41,497 nucleotides of DNA from Candidatus Scalindua arabica (GCA_018263435.1 JAANXD010000088.1:1-41497), one strand, 5' to 3'. Shown: positions 1 through 8,945, counted from the stretch's first letter. Made by a program: numbers and translations. Notes: generated from the letters alone by a model not told the origin.

Positions 1-49
1 CAGCCAATCAAAATTTCGCAAACTAACTATCATATAATGTTACCCTGAA

Positions 50-107
50 AAAAAGTGCCTACCTGCCCGCCGGTCTGGGCGGGAAGTTTAAAGTGACTAA
101 ATCATCT
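50..107. repeat. Dispersed intergenic repeat, family A, copy 1
   Basis: A short stretch begins AAGTGCCTACC, has a C/G-rich hairpin (CCCGCC ... GGCGGG) and ends AAAGTGACTAAA. The same words recur at 6589-6720, 27809-27916 and 32113-32150, always between genes. The first 365 bases hold only this repeat and the A/T-rich family B repeat that follows; no gene is seen there. Confidence 0.6.
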
Positions 108-135
108 GGCTTCTTGCCTCTGTAGGAGTAAAAAC

Positions 136-269
136 TACAAATCTCAAATAGCAAATTACAAATAAATTACAAAACACAATGTCCGAATGACCAGAATCAG
201 TTTGTTTGATATTTTGGATTTCTTCATTGGAATTTGTTTGTTATTTGCCTGCCTGCCGGCAAGGCAGGG
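136..269. repeat. Dispersed A/T-rich imperfect inverted repeat, family B, copy 1
   Basis: The left half is rich in CAAATTACAAA-type words and the right half in the complementary TTTGGATTT / GGAATTTGTTTG words, so the strand can fold on itself imperfectly. It ends in a small hairpin around CCTGCCGGCAAGGCAGG at about 252-268. Similar long imperfect palindromes lie at 10207-10342 and 29392-29565. It lies downstream of mrdA and may help end that transcript, but this is not shown. Confidence 0.55.
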
Positions 270-365
270 ATTTTATTATTTGGTGCTTATTCTGCCTTGT
301 CCTCGCTTGTCCTCGGCGCTTTCCAGTCCGGGGAGCGTCTTTGCGGTGTAAAAAATTAAAAATGC

Positions 366-2276
366 CTAAAGACCAAGCTGTGTCAAAAGGTTTTCAACTA
401 CCGGACCCGCCACTTCAGCACCATGACCTGCTGTATGCTCTATTGCAACGGTAAAACAATACTTTGGATTTTTAAAAGGTGCATACCCTACAAACCATGC
501 ATGGTTTATATCGTCACGCGCTGTCTGTGTGGTCCCTGTTTTACCGGCTACACGCAGCTCCCCCAAACCGGTTTTCTTTGCCGTACCGCTGGTCACTACT
601 CTTCGTAACGATCGCTTAATAACATCCATATTTTCCTCCGACACATCTATTCTCTCTGCAGACGTATGTTCATTATCCATAATCATTTTACCATTATAAG
701 TTGTTAACTTTTGAAGAATGTACGGATTGATACACCAGCCGCCGTTTGCAACCATGGCTATCATCTTCGTAGCCTGTATCGGTGTAACCAGCATCGCACC
801 CTGACCAATTGACAAATTCACAGTCTGGGACATAGACTTCGATGCCGGCATATTTCCTTTTTTTTCATAGGCAAGATCAATGTTTGTGGTATTTCCCAGG
901 CCAAATTTGTCCGCCCATTTCTTTAATAAAGAACCTCCCAACACTTTTGCCACTTCAAAGAAAAAGACATTACATGAATATTGAATGGCCTCCTCAACAT
1001 TCAACAAACCATGACCATACTCTGAAAAACATCGGAAGCGGCTTCCTCCAACCTTCAATGACCCGTAACATGCAAACTGTGTATTTTCATCTATTTTATT
1101 CTCTTCCAGTGCTGCAATTGCCGTAACGATTTTAAATACTGACCCCGGAGGCAAAACGCTTTGAATAGGCCTGTTTAGGAATGGTTTCTGTGGGTTCTTA
1201 CTAAGGGTGGAATAATCTTCATTCAGGGTATTCAAGTTATATCTGGGGAATGCCGCCATTGCCAGCACTTCACCACTCCACGGGTCCATTACTACAACGG
1301 AACCCTTCCTCTCCCCCAGCGCATTTTCTGCAACGCCCTGTATCCTGTCATCTATTGTTAAAATAATGTTATTTCCGGGTATTGACGGCCTTTCAAGGAT
1401 TAGCTTATCGACTCTCATCGTATCAAGGGTTATCTCTTCAAATTTCTCTCCCGGCACACCCATCAACCTTGAATTATATGTCTTTTCAATTCCGCTTTTT
1501 CCAACCAGAGAGTTCATTGAAATTGCCTTTTGAACAAAATATTCTGACTCCGGCTCTTCGCTTTCCTCCAGGTTTTCAAACCATCTTTTCTTGAAATTGT
1601 AAGCGCGTATTTCCTTCTCATCCAACTTGCCAACATAGCCTATTATATGGGATGCCGAATCGCCACCTGGATACCATCTCACAGGCTTTCCGCCTATCTG
1701 TATACCGGGTAGATCCATCAGTCTTACCTGAAACTTTGCAGTGTCTTCCCATGACAAGTCTGATAATAATGAATGTGGTACAGTCTCCTCCTTGATGCGT
1801 ATCTCCCTTTCGCTTTTCATCTCTACGACACGCTTAATTTTTTCTACTCTTTCTACAATATTTGTAGTTTTCTCCAGGATATCTGCATATGAAATTTCAA
1901 GAGTTTCTGCCACTCTCTCTATCCAGGACACATTATCTGAATGGCACTTCCTGCACAGATTATGAGTTATTTTTTTATCCTTACCCACGGATACTTCAGG
2001 CAGAATGTTTTGTTTAATACATAGGAAGGCATTAAATAACTTTGCATAAGGTACCGTAAGCTCGAAGGAGTGTTTATCTATAGCCAGGACCGAACCGTTT
2101 CTATCATATATAGTCCCTCTCAGTGTGTCGATACTGACAGTCCTTATTCTTCTGCTATCAGACATACCGCTGAACTTTCCACCTTCGATTATCTGAACGT
2201 AAAACAGTTTGCAGAGAATCACAAAGAACGAAACTATTATTATTCCAAAAAATATCTTAAAACGGCTCTTATACAT
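366..2276 (-). CDS. mrdA: Penicillin-binding protein 2, peptidoglycan transpeptidase
   Basis: Cross-links peptidoglycan during side-wall growth, anchored in the inner membrane with its catalytic part in the periplasm. The 636-aa product has one N-terminal membrane helix (about residues 8-28), a PBP dimerisation domain, and a C-terminal transpeptidase with the three class B motifs: SVFK (S379-K382), SCN (S434-N436) and KTG (K579-G581). It is the last gene of an mreB-mreC-mreD-mrdA run and starts 3 bases after mreD ends, which supports the rod-complex assignment. Unusually, the dimerisation domain carries C108-R-K-C111-H112, a textbook c-type haem attachment motif, inside an insert after residue 85. 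Active PBP2 is near certain from the motifs; any haem binding is inference. Confidence 0.95.
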   Translation of the reverse strand: MYKSRFKIFFGIIIVSFFVILCKLFYVQIIEGGKFSGMSDSRRIRTVSIDTLRGTIYDRNGSVLAIDKHSFELTVPYAKLFNAFLCIKQNILPEVSVGKDKKITHNLCRKCHSDNVSWIERVAETLEISYADILEKTTNIVERVEKIKRVVEMKSEREIRIKEETVPHSLLSDLSWEDTAKFQVRLMDLPGIQIGGKPVRWYPGGDSASHIIGYVGKLDEKEIRAYNFKKRWFENLEESEEPESEYFVQKAISMNSLVGKSGIEKTYNSRLMGVPGEKFEEITLDTMRVDKLILERPSIPGNNIILTIDDRIQGVAENALGERKGSVVVMDPWSGEVLAMAAFPRYNLNTLNEDYSTLSKNPQKPFLNRPIQSVLPPGSVFKIVTAIAALEENKIDENTQFACYGSLKVGGSRFRCFSEYGHGLLNVEEAIQYSCNVFFFEVAKVLGGSLLKKWADKFGLGNTTNIDLAYEKKGNMPASKSMSQTVNLSIGQGAMLVTPIQATKMIAMVANGGWCINPYILQKLTTYNGKMIMDNEHTSAERIDVSEENMDVIKRSLRRVVTSGTAKKTGLGELRVAGKTGTTQTARDDINHAWFVGYAPFKNPKYCFTVAIEHTAGHGAEVAGPVVENLLTQLGL

Positions 2277-2279
2277 TAT

Positions 2280-2783
2280 CTAAAACCTTCTTTTTGAAGA
2301 TGGAAATCCAAACGAGAAGTAAAATCTGCTGAACAGCCAGAATACCGGAGGAACAATTATAGAATTATAGATTGCAATCAGGGGGCATTTCCACGTAACG
2401 GATAACAAGCCTGTAGAGGTTATTAACATTGACAACAAACAAAGGTAGAGAAGATTATAAATTATTGAAATTATAAACGTAACTGAAATTTGCGTTGCCA
2501 AATGCCTGCCATAAATATTACCTCTGATTATTGAAACAATGTATCCTGCAATAATGAACAAAACAGTATTCAGGCCAAAAGGCCCTTCAGAAAAAATATC
2601 TTTAGTAAGGCCAACTACCCAACTTGCATGAAACGATCGTTCGCGGTTAGCGTTCAATGAGTGAAAAACCAGGAAGATTATAAAGAGGTCAGGTTGAATA
2701 CCCAGAAAACTTATATGGTGCAATAAGGTTGTCTGGATTAATGATATGCATACAGTAACACTTATTATTGTAATCCACGGCAT
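2280..2783 (-). CDS. mreD: Rod shape-determining protein MreD
   Basis: Small integral membrane partner of MreC and PBP2 in the elongation machinery. The product is almost entirely hydrophobic, with about five predicted membrane segments, as expected for MreD. The start chosen is the ATG at 2783, preceded by AAAAGG seven bases upstream, giving 167 aa, the usual family length. The frame stays open to a TTG at 2840, but that start has no ribosome site and would fall inside the outer arm of the repeat at 2826-2934. The family diverges strongly in sequence, so the call leans on position between mreC and mrdA. Confidence 0.85.
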   Translation of the reverse strand: MPWITIISVTVCISLIQTTLLHHISFLGIQPDLFIIFLVFHSLNANRERSFHASWVVGLTKDIFSEGPFGLNTVLFIIAGYIVSIIRGNIYGRHLATQISVTFIISIIYNLLYLCLLSMLITSTGLLSVTWKCPLIAIYNSIIVPPVFWLFSRFYFSFGFPSSKRRF

Positions 2784-2825
2784 AGGAATGCCTTTTATAT
2801 TTCCTAAAATATTGTCTTTATATCG

Positions 2826-2934
2826 TAAGTTCTCAATCAATATGAGAAAACTTATAAATTTTTGACCTCCCCTTTTCCCCTCCTTATGAAGGAGGGGATT
2901 AAGGGGAGGTTTTCCTCTGCTTATTGAGAACTTA
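2826..2934. repeat. Nested palindromic repeat, family C, copy 1 (between mreC and mreD)
   Basis: Two nested inverted repeats are visible: an outer pair TAAGTTCTCAAT (2826-2837) / ATTGAGAACTTA (2923-2934) and an inner near-perfect palindrome of about 21 bp per arm at 2865-2910 built on CCCCTCCTT / AAGGAGGGG. The word GAAAACTTATAAATTT (2846-2861) precedes the inner palindrome, exactly as in the second copy at 11104-11171. Here it interrupts the mre operon, so a strong hairpin would form in the mRNA. Confidence 0.8.
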
Positions 2935-2952
2935 CTTTAAACCCAAGTATAT

Positions 2953-3810
2953 TTACTCAGGAGTATTTTCTTCTTTTTTCCTCTTGATTACCAATACATT
3001 TTCAATCTTTGAGATGTCAACCCTTGGTATAATCTTAATATCCTTAAAAAGGCTTGCGCTTTTCTGTTTAACCTCAATAACATTACCTATATATAGAGAT
3101 TTTGGAAATATCCCACCCATACCGGAAGATATAATCTTCTCAGGCTTATCCACTTTTACCTGCCGAGGCACATACTTCATCACACATTTGCCATCGGCGG
3201 TTCCCTGAACCATTCCCTGTGTTCTTGAATTGAGAAATCGTGAGGGAACATTTGAAGCGGGATCGGTAATCAACATAACCCTGCCGGATGAACTTCCTAT
3301 AGCTGAGATTCGGCCTACAAGCGCATTTCCAAAAACTACAACATCTCCAACTGAAACACCCTGTTTCTTCCCAACATCAACAATAATACTTTTTCTAAAG
3401 TTAGAAACGTCGAAGCCAATTATATCTGCAACTACCGGTTCTTCTTTATCATCAATGTCCTTTTTATATTCTGATACAATTTCCAGCTTTTTCTTAAATA
3501 TATTTATAATATCTTGTTGTTTAACTATCTTATTCTTAAGAAGGAACACCTCTTTTTCAAGTTCACTTTTTTCATCAGCTGCAGTAGATAATGAGGCCAG
3601 CTTCTTAAAACCATTCTTGAAGAAATTCGATGTATGAGAGATTAGCTTTTGTACTGGAGCAAGGGGTGAAGCAACGGTTACTTTGATGTTATTTGTAATG
3701 CTTTCCGGTATGAATAAAAGAGAAATGGATGCTACGACAAAAACAAATACTATAAATCTTTTTGTAGATCTGTCACGATTACGCCTCAAGTTCCTTATCC
3801 CACAAAACAT
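2953..3810 (-). CDS. mreC: Rod shape-determining protein MreC
   Basis: Periplasmic scaffold that links the MreB cytoskeleton to PBP2 and RodA. The 285-aa product has a basic N-terminus, one membrane helix (about residues 19-36), a coiled coil (about 65-110) and a C-terminal beta-barrel region containing the conserved stretch VDVGKKQGVSVGDVVV and a second half with PRVDISKIENVLV. It starts 32 bases inside the end of mreB, indicating translational coupling. Length and domain order are standard for the family. The C-terminus is lysine/glutamate rich and probably flexible. Confidence 0.92.
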   Translation of the reverse strand: MFCGIRNLRRNRDRSTKRFIVFVFVVASISLLFIPESITNNIKVTVASPLAPVQKLISHTSNFFKNGFKKLASLSTAADEKSELEKEVFLLKNKIVKQQDIINIFKKKLEIVSEYKKDIDDKEEPVVADIIGFDVSNFRKSIIVDVGKKQGVSVGDVVVFGNALVGRISAIGSSSGRVMLITDPASNVPSRFLNSRTQGMVQGTADGKCVMKYVPRQVKVDKPEKIISSGMGGIFPKSLYIGNVIEVKQKSASLFKDIKIIPRVDISKIENVLVIKRKKEENTPE

Positions 3811-4834
3811 CCTTATATAAATCCAGATCTTCCAGAAGTATGCCTGTTCCTCTTGCTACTGCCGTAATTGGATCCTCTGCCATCCTTACAGGAAGTCCAG
3901 TCTCCTCTGCAGCCAATTTATCTAAACCCCTCAGCATTACACCACCGCCAATCAGAACCATACCTGTAGTCAAAAGATCAGAAGACAATTCCGGCGATGA
4001 CTTTTCCAACGTCTTCCTTATAGCGTCTATAATAGTATCTGTTGTTGGAAGAAGAGCTTCTCTTATCTCTTCCGAAGTAATCTTTATTGCCCTCGGTAAT
4101 CCGGCTATGGCATCACGGCCTCTAACTTCCGCAGTAATTTCTTCTTCTAATTTGAAAGCCGATCCAATTTCGACCTTAATGCTTTCCGCAGTCCTATAAC
4201 CGATATCCAGGCTATAATTACGACGAACAAATTGAACTATCGCTTCATCCATCGCATCACCGGCAACCCTAAAACTCTCATGCGCAAATATATCTCCTAA
4301 CGAAATAACAGCTACCTCTGTGGTACCACCTCCGATGTCAACTATCATACTTGCCACCGGCTCTCCAACAGGAAGCCCTGCTCCAATCGCAGCAGCTTTG
4401 GGCTCAGATATTAAATAGACCTCTCTGGCTCCCGCTCTCTCTGCAGAATTCACAACAGCACGTTTTTCCACAGCAGTGATTCCAGATGGAATGGCAACTA
4501 CTACCCTTGGCCGTACTCCCCACTTTCTTTTATGCACCTTTAGAATAAAGTACTTAAGCATCGCCTCTGTAATGTCAAAATCGGCAATAACTCCATTCTT
4601 CATCGGCCTGATAACAGAAATACTATTCGGGGCTTTCTCCAGCATAGCTTTCGCAGATTGCCCGACTGCGTTTCCGTTCAGCAAAACCTTATTTGTGCCA
4701 GGTTTCACTGCTACCACAGATGGTTCAAACAACACTATTCCTTCACCGGGAATACATACCAGAGTATTCGCAGTTCCCAGGTCGATGCCCATATCTGTAG
4801 AAGCCAACCCTAGAAAATAATCTAAAGGATGCAT
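3779..4834 (-). CDS. mreB: Cell shape-determining actin-like ATPase MreB
   Basis: Forms membrane-associated filaments that organise side-wall synthesis. The 351-aa protein begins with an amphipathic stretch (HPLDYFLGL) that could bind the membrane, then MGIDLGTANTLV (phosphate 1 of the actin fold), VVVAIPSGIT, EPKAAAIGAGLPV and IVDIGGGTTEVAVIS (phosphate 2), ending with LIGGGVMLRGLD (adenosine loop). All actin-superfamily motifs are intact. It leads mreB-mreC-mreD-mrdA; an 89-base gap separates it from lnt upstream, a likely place for its promoter. Confidence 0.97.
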   Translation of the reverse strand: MHPLDYFLGLASTDMGIDLGTANTLVCIPGEGIVLFEPSVVAVKPGTNKVLLNGNAVGQSAKAMLEKAPNSISVIRPMKNGVIADFDITEAMLKYFILKVHKRKWGVRPRVVVAIPSGITAVEKRAVVNSAERAGAREVYLISEPKAAAIGAGLPVGEPVASMIVDIGGGTTEVAVISLGDIFAHESFRVAGDAMDEAIVQFVRRNYSLDIGYRTAESIKVEIGSAFKLEEEITAEVRGRDAIAGLPRAIKITSEEIREALLPTTDTIIDAIRKTLEKSSPELSSDLLTTGMVLIGGGVMLRGLDKLAAEETGLPVRMAEDPITAVARGTGILLEDLDLYKDVLWDKELEA

Positions 4835-4923
4835 ATTTTTGTCGCCCTCTTTCTCTGCTTTGGATATAAGCTAAATTTTTACATAGGCTTACGTGGGTGA
4901 TTATACGTTCGCCCATATAAATG

Positions 4924-6531
4924 TCAAGCGAAAACTCTCCTTCTTAACGCAACCAGACACAGTATAGCGGTTGCCAACACACATAAAACCGCAAACACAT
5001 CACCATAGTTTGTATACCATGAAGCCGCCGAATCCTCAAACCTGATTTTGTTACACAATACACCTTCTATCTCTTTATATCTTCCATGTTCAGACAGGTA
5101 ATCATATATCTCACCGTCCGGCGCAACAAAGGAAGAGATTCCGCTGTTAGCAGCACGTGTAATAGTGATACGATTCTCAACAGCCCTGAAAACCATCACT
5201 GCCAGATGCTGATCCAGTTCAGAACTATTGTGAAACCAGGCATCATTGGTAATATTTAACAGAAAGCCGGCTCCATCCTTCCGAAACTTCCTCACAAAAG
5301 GTGCAATTGTATCTTCGTAACATATTATGACGCCAAACTTATAGTTTTTACCGTTCTTCTTTGAATCAAGCCCAAATATAGTTCTCCTGTCTCCTCCACT
5401 CAAACTTACACTGTAAGGCACTAACCTGGCAAAGAATGGGATCCAGCCTTCGAATGGAATGAATTCTCCAAAAGGCACTAGATGTATCTTGTCATAACGG
5501 TCTACAAAACTCCCTTCCCTGTCATAAAAGAAAGCCGTATTAAAATACAAGGCGGAGGACTCCTTTACATCAATTGCCGTACCTCCCAACATCAAATTAG
5601 CAGAGGTTGCCTCCGTCAACATACGAACCGACTCTTTAGACAGTTTGTCAATTTTCCTGTTAAGAATTTCAGGATCAATATTAAGGATACCTGGCACCAT
5701 AGTCTCCGGCCAGACAATCATGTCAGCCTCTTCCCCAACAGCCTCTAATGATAAGTTTATGTATTTCGTCAATATCTCTTCCTTCTGTTCATCATCGGCT
5801 TCAATCTTGACACCCTGTGGAACATTTCCCTGTACAACACAAACATCAGGACCGTCCTGCAAAACTCTGCGGCCTCTTAAATCAAGATAACCATAGGCCA
5901 GGACTAGAAACAGTAGAAGAGATGGGATAATTATGGTGAGCCAGAATGTTTTCCACTTCTTATCAGAAGGAACAACCGGATCTATTCCTGATGTAGGACT
6001 ACGTTTAAGCAATAACCGTTCTATCAAATCTGCAATAGCCGCATTAAATACAACGACCAGAAACGATATACCATAAACGCCGGTGATATCCGCAATCTGT
6101 ATCAACGGCAGATTTAAATATTGACTGTGACCTGTAAAAAACCATGGGAAGCCGAAATATGGACATGATCTCAGATATTCGAAAGTCACCCAGACAAACG
6201 GAGCGATAAAGACGTATGGAAGTCTTAGTCTCCCGCGTAAAAAATGTAAGACAATACCAGAGGCAAAGAAGTAAAGAGCTAAAAAAAGACTTAACAATAT
6301 CCAGCCAATACCTGTAACAAACCAGAGCCATGACAAGTTGAAGACAAAAAACAGAGAACCAATTAAATACGAAAACAGCCCTACCCTGTATCCGGACGAA
6401 ATTATTATGAACCATGGAACCAGGGCAATCCAGGCTAAGTAACTTATGCCAGGTGAAGGAAAAGAGAATGAGAGAAGAGTGATTGTAAGAAAAGAGAGGA
6501 GGAGGTTTAAATAAAAAGGTTTTTTATACAA
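4924..6531 (-). CDS. lnt: Apolipoprotein N-acyltransferase
   Basis: Adds the third acyl chain to bacterial lipoproteins at the inner membrane, which implies a Gram-negative envelope. The N-terminal half has about six membrane helices; the C-terminal half is a nitrilase domain with the catalytic Glu in IVWPETMVPG, Lys in YDKIHLVPFGEF and Cys in GVIICYED, followed by one last membrane helix. The start chosen is the TTG at 6531, with AGGA eight bases upstream. The frame is open back to another TTG at 6588, but that lies in a dispersed repeat and lacks a ribosome site. Length with the chosen start is 535 aa, typical for Lnt. Confidence 0.92.
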   Translation of the reverse strand: MYKKPFYLNLLLSFLTITLLSFSFPSPGISYLAWIALVPWFIIISSGYRVGLFSYLIGSLFFVFNLSWLWFVTGIGWILLSLFLALYFFASGIVLHFLRGRLRLPYVFIAPFVWVTFEYLRSCPYFGFPWFFTGHSQYLNLPLIQIADITGVYGISFLVVVFNAAIADLIERLLLKRSPTSGIDPVVPSDKKWKTFWLTIIIPSLLLFLVLAYGYLDLRGRRVLQDGPDVCVVQGNVPQGVKIEADDEQKEEILTKYINLSLEAVGEEADMIVWPETMVPGILNIDPEILNRKIDKLSKESVRMLTEATSANLMLGGTAIDVKESSALYFNTAFFYDREGSFVDRYDKIHLVPFGEFIPFEGWIPFFARLVPYSVSLSGGDRRTIFGLDSKKNGKNYKFGVIICYEDTIAPFVRKFRKDGAGFLLNITNDAWFHNSSELDQHLAVMVFRAVENRITITRAANSGISSFVAPDGEIYDYLSEHGRYKEIEGVLCNKIRFEDSAASWYTNYGDVFAVLCVLATAILCLVALRRRVFA

Positions 6532-6588
6532 TATAATTTTCCTGCTAAATAGCCTGTGGTTAATACAGTACGGCAAAGCCGTAAACAA

Positions 6589-6720
6589 GTTTAAAGTGTC
6601 TTAAGTGAACTAAAGTGCCTACCCGCCTGCCAATCAGTTCGGGCAGGAAGTTAAAAAATTGTTTCTTACCACAACTTTAGCTCACTTCAAACTTTAGTCA
6701 CTTTAAACTTTTTATGAACT
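6589..6720. repeat. Dispersed inverted repeat, family A, copy 2
   Basis: The left part reads AAAGTG..TTAAGTGAACTAAAGTGCCTACC and the right part ACTTTAGCTCACTTCAAACTTTAGTCACTTTAAAC, so the ends are complementary with a C/G-rich hairpin (CCCGCCTGCC / GGGCAGG) between. It fills the gap between moeA and lnt. The words match copies at 50-107, 27809-27916 and 32113-32150. Confidence 0.75.
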
Positions 6721-6730
6721 TAATAAATTA

Positions 6731-7942
6731 TTAAAACACGTTTAAGCCATCTATCAACATTACTTCTACCATATCACCGGCGTTCAGCTTCTCAACCGAT
6801 TCTCTGACAATAAGCAGACAATTAGCCTTTGTGGTTGAAAACAGATCTCCAGAACCGTGCCAGTCTACGAGAGAGACCTTCCACCCGGAACCTGCCTGGC
6901 TCAACAATGCAGGCCGATATTCTCGGCGCTTTTTCTTGATTTTAATCTCCCTTTCCAGTTCCGCATGCATTATTGGATGTCCATAAGAGGTGAACCCCAT
7001 CATCTTTTTGATACATGGTTTTACAAACAATTCAAAGGTAACAAAGGTTGACACGGGATTACCGGGGAGTGCAAAAACCAGCTTATCACCCTTCTTGCCA
7101 AACACCGTGGGTTTGCCCGGCCTGAGGGCTACTTTATCAAAGAATATCTTAACACCAACATCCTGTAACACACCACCTACAAGATCAAATTCCCCCATTG
7201 ATACTCCTCCGGACAGTATCAATATATCTTTCCTCAAACCCCTTTTAATCAATTTCATTATCTCTTTCTCATTATCATTGACCCTGCCGAGAATCTCAAC
7301 GTCCGGAACGATCTGCCGAGCCTGTGCCGCCAGAGAATAGCTGTTACTATTACGTATCTGCCATGGCTTTGGCTTGCGCGTAATCTCTACCAGCTCATCA
7401 CCTGTAGATATAATGCCTATACTCGGAGTTGAATACGCTTTAACGTTACTCTTGCCAACTGCGGCAAGGATACCGGCCTCCTGTGCCCTTATCTTCGTTC
7501 CCTTGCGAAGGACCACGTTGCCAACACGGACATCCTCTCCCTTCCTGGCAATATTTGCACCCTTTTTTGTTCCTTTAAGAATACTCACCTTTCTGTCATT
7601 GTCTAATGGTTTTGTTTCCTCCACCTTTATAACCGCATCAGCGCCTTTGGGAACTACAGAACCCGTCATGATCTTAGCCGCCTGTCCCCTGCCAACTCTT
7701 TTCTTCGGGTTGTATCCGGCACGTATATTTTCTATGACTTCAAGATCCACCGGTGGATTTATATCATTTGCAATCACAGCATAACCATCCATTGCAGACC
7801 TGTTAAACGGCGGCATATTTAAATCTGACTTGATATCCTCCGCCAGACAAAGCCCGGCTGTATTCTCCAGCTTCACCTTTTTGGGTAACAGTCTTTTCCC
7901 ATTCTTTAGAACGATCTGCAACGCTTTATCAACACTTATCAT
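6731..7942 (-). CDS. moeA: Molybdopterin molybdenumtransferase
   Basis: Inserts molybdate into adenylylated molybdopterin, the last step of molybdenum cofactor synthesis in the cytoplasm. The 403-aa protein shows the N-terminal signature PPFNRSAMDGYAV, the MoCF-fold stretch IGIISTGDELVE with ILSGGVSMGEFD, and FALPGNPVSTFVTFELFV before the C-terminal beta-barrel domain. It has a good ribosome site (GGAGAG four bases before the ATG). No other cofactor gene is adjacent; a MOSC-domain gene lies at 27920-28438. Molybdoenzymes such as nitrate/nitrite oxidoreductase would be the natural clients, but none is in the window. Confidence 0.95.
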   Translation of the reverse strand: MISVDKALQIVLKNGKRLLPKKVKLENTAGLCLAEDIKSDLNMPPFNRSAMDGYAVIANDINPPVDLEVIENIRAGYNPKKRVGRGQAAKIMTGSVVPKGADAVIKVEETKPLDNDRKVSILKGTKKGANIARKGEDVRVGNVVLRKGTKIRAQEAGILAAVGKSNVKAYSTPSIGIISTGDELVEITRKPKPWQIRNSNSYSLAAQARQIVPDVEILGRVNDNEKEIMKLIKRGLRKDILILSGGVSMGEFDLVGGVLQDVGVKIFFDKVALRPGKPTVFGKKGDKLVFALPGNPVSTFVTFELFVKPCIKKMMGFTSYGHPIMHAELEREIKIKKKRREYRPALLSQAGSGWKVSLVDWHGSGDLFSTTKANCLLIVRESVEKLNAGDMVEVMLIDGLNVF

Positions 7943-8057
7943 AATCTCTCCTTTGATCTTTATTAATTAATGATGTACCGGGAGTTTTTCTAAAAAGAAA
8001 TGCACTCGTACCAATAGTAATTCTTTAACGAAATGTTGTCAATGTAGATTTTGATGT

Positions 8058-8720
8058 TTAAGCTAACGACTTGCTTTTTACAACCTTGGAGTTATAGAGG
8101 AGAAATATATAGAAGACATCAAAAATAAATATCAATATATACAGTGTTATAAGAAAATTATTTTCCGGGTATTTGAGGAAAAATGTTACACCTGCCCCGG
8201 AAGTACCGAGAAATTTTCCCCAGGCAACATGTCTGGATAAGAGTTGAATATCATGATTCAGTGCCATCAATACAAACAAGATAGACATTTCAACATTTAG
8301 AATAAAGCCTGTTAAAGGCGCTCCGGGCAGATCATATTGCCTTATAAAGAAGAACATTGAAATAAAGCCGCCTGTTAAACCAAACACCATTATCAGATAA
8401 AAATTATCTTTCATTATTTTATGGTTTAACTGTGACCTCCCGTACATAAAAGCTAATATCACTATAACAGCGTCAACTACTGCCCAACCGATATAACCGA
8501 TATACACAATATCTCCCATATCAGGCTGAGCCCAGAATGTTGTTGTGATTTCCCATCCAAAATTCAGGAATATTGCAAAAAGAGGTATCTGGACAAATTT
8601 ATATTTTATTGTGTCTTTAACAACAAAAACATAGGTGTATAACCAGAAGGATAAACAGAGGAAGAAAAACACCAATTGCGTTATTGTGTAATCCTGTAAA
8701 TTAATCAGTTGTCCCGTCAA
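8058..8720 (-). CDS. Seven-helix membrane protein, resembles Pyr4-type membrane terpene cyclases
   Basis: The 220-aa product has about seven membrane helices and almost no soluble part. Helix 2 ends in LNFGWEIT (E57) and the last helix contains IFDVFYIFLL (D201); a further acid, D83, sits in WAVVDAVIV. In fungal Pyr4-family cyclases of similar size and helix number, an Asn-x-x-Trp-Glu at about residue 60 and an Asp in the final helix are the catalytic acids, so the match in spacing is suggestive. The loop SRHVAWGKFLGTSG also resembles that family. The start is a TTG with AAGG eight bases upstream. It is a stand-alone gene upstream of moeA, 115 bases away. It could instead be an uncharacterised membrane protein with a chance resemblance; substrate unknown. 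Confidence 0.5.
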   Translation of the reverse strand: MTGQLINLQDYTITQLVFFFLCLSFWLYTYVFVVKDTIKYKFVQIPLFAIFLNFGWEITTTFWAQPDMGDIVYIGYIGWAVVDAVIVILAFMYGRSQLNHKIMKDNFYLIMVFGLTGGFISMFFFIRQYDLPGAPLTGFILNVEMSILFVLMALNHDIQLLSRHVAWGKFLGTSGAGVTFFLKYPENNFLITLYILIFIFDVFYIFLLYNSKVVKSKSLA

Positions 8721-8813
8721 AATAGTACCTTTTTCCTCCCTGCCCGCCCAACAATCATTCTGGTGGGTTGCTTCTTATCTACTTTATCTGTGTAAACCCC
8801 TGTCCAACGGTTT

Positions 8814-8945
8814 ACAGACTGTGTCGCAACAACAAAAATACATGTTTTGTCTTCTGAATTTATTTCAGAATCTAATAATTTCAATAACCTCGCAACATTT
8901 GAGATCCCGAAACAAGTTCGAGATGACAATTATGACACAGTCTGT
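8814..8945. repeat. Short element bounded by a perfect 12-bp inverted repeat
   Basis: ACAGACTGTGTC at 8814-8825 is exactly complementary to GACACAGTCTGT at 8934-8945. Between them lie a small hairpin (TCTGAATTTATTTCAGA) and the phrase GAGATCCCGAAACAAGTTCGAGATGACA-like sequence, which resembles a widespread bacterial intergenic repeat. No protein is encoded. It sits next to the transposase element and may be a non-autonomous relative or an independent repeat. Confidence 0.6.

Noticed and set aside
206-454. 82-codon plus-strand frame at the left edge
   Set aside because: Consists of family B repeat and the reverse of mrdA's end; no ribosome site or recognisable protein.
7970-8030. Possible riboswitch ahead of moeA (GTAC...GTAC hairpin)
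   Set aside because: The stem is short and imperfect, and the conserved features of the molybdenum-cofactor RNA were not recognised.
8717-8929. 70-codon minus-strand frame between the membrane protein and the transposase
   Set aside because: It lies in the repeat bounded by ACAGACTGTGTC and reads through a common intergenic repeat phrase (RTCFGISN-like translations are typical of it).
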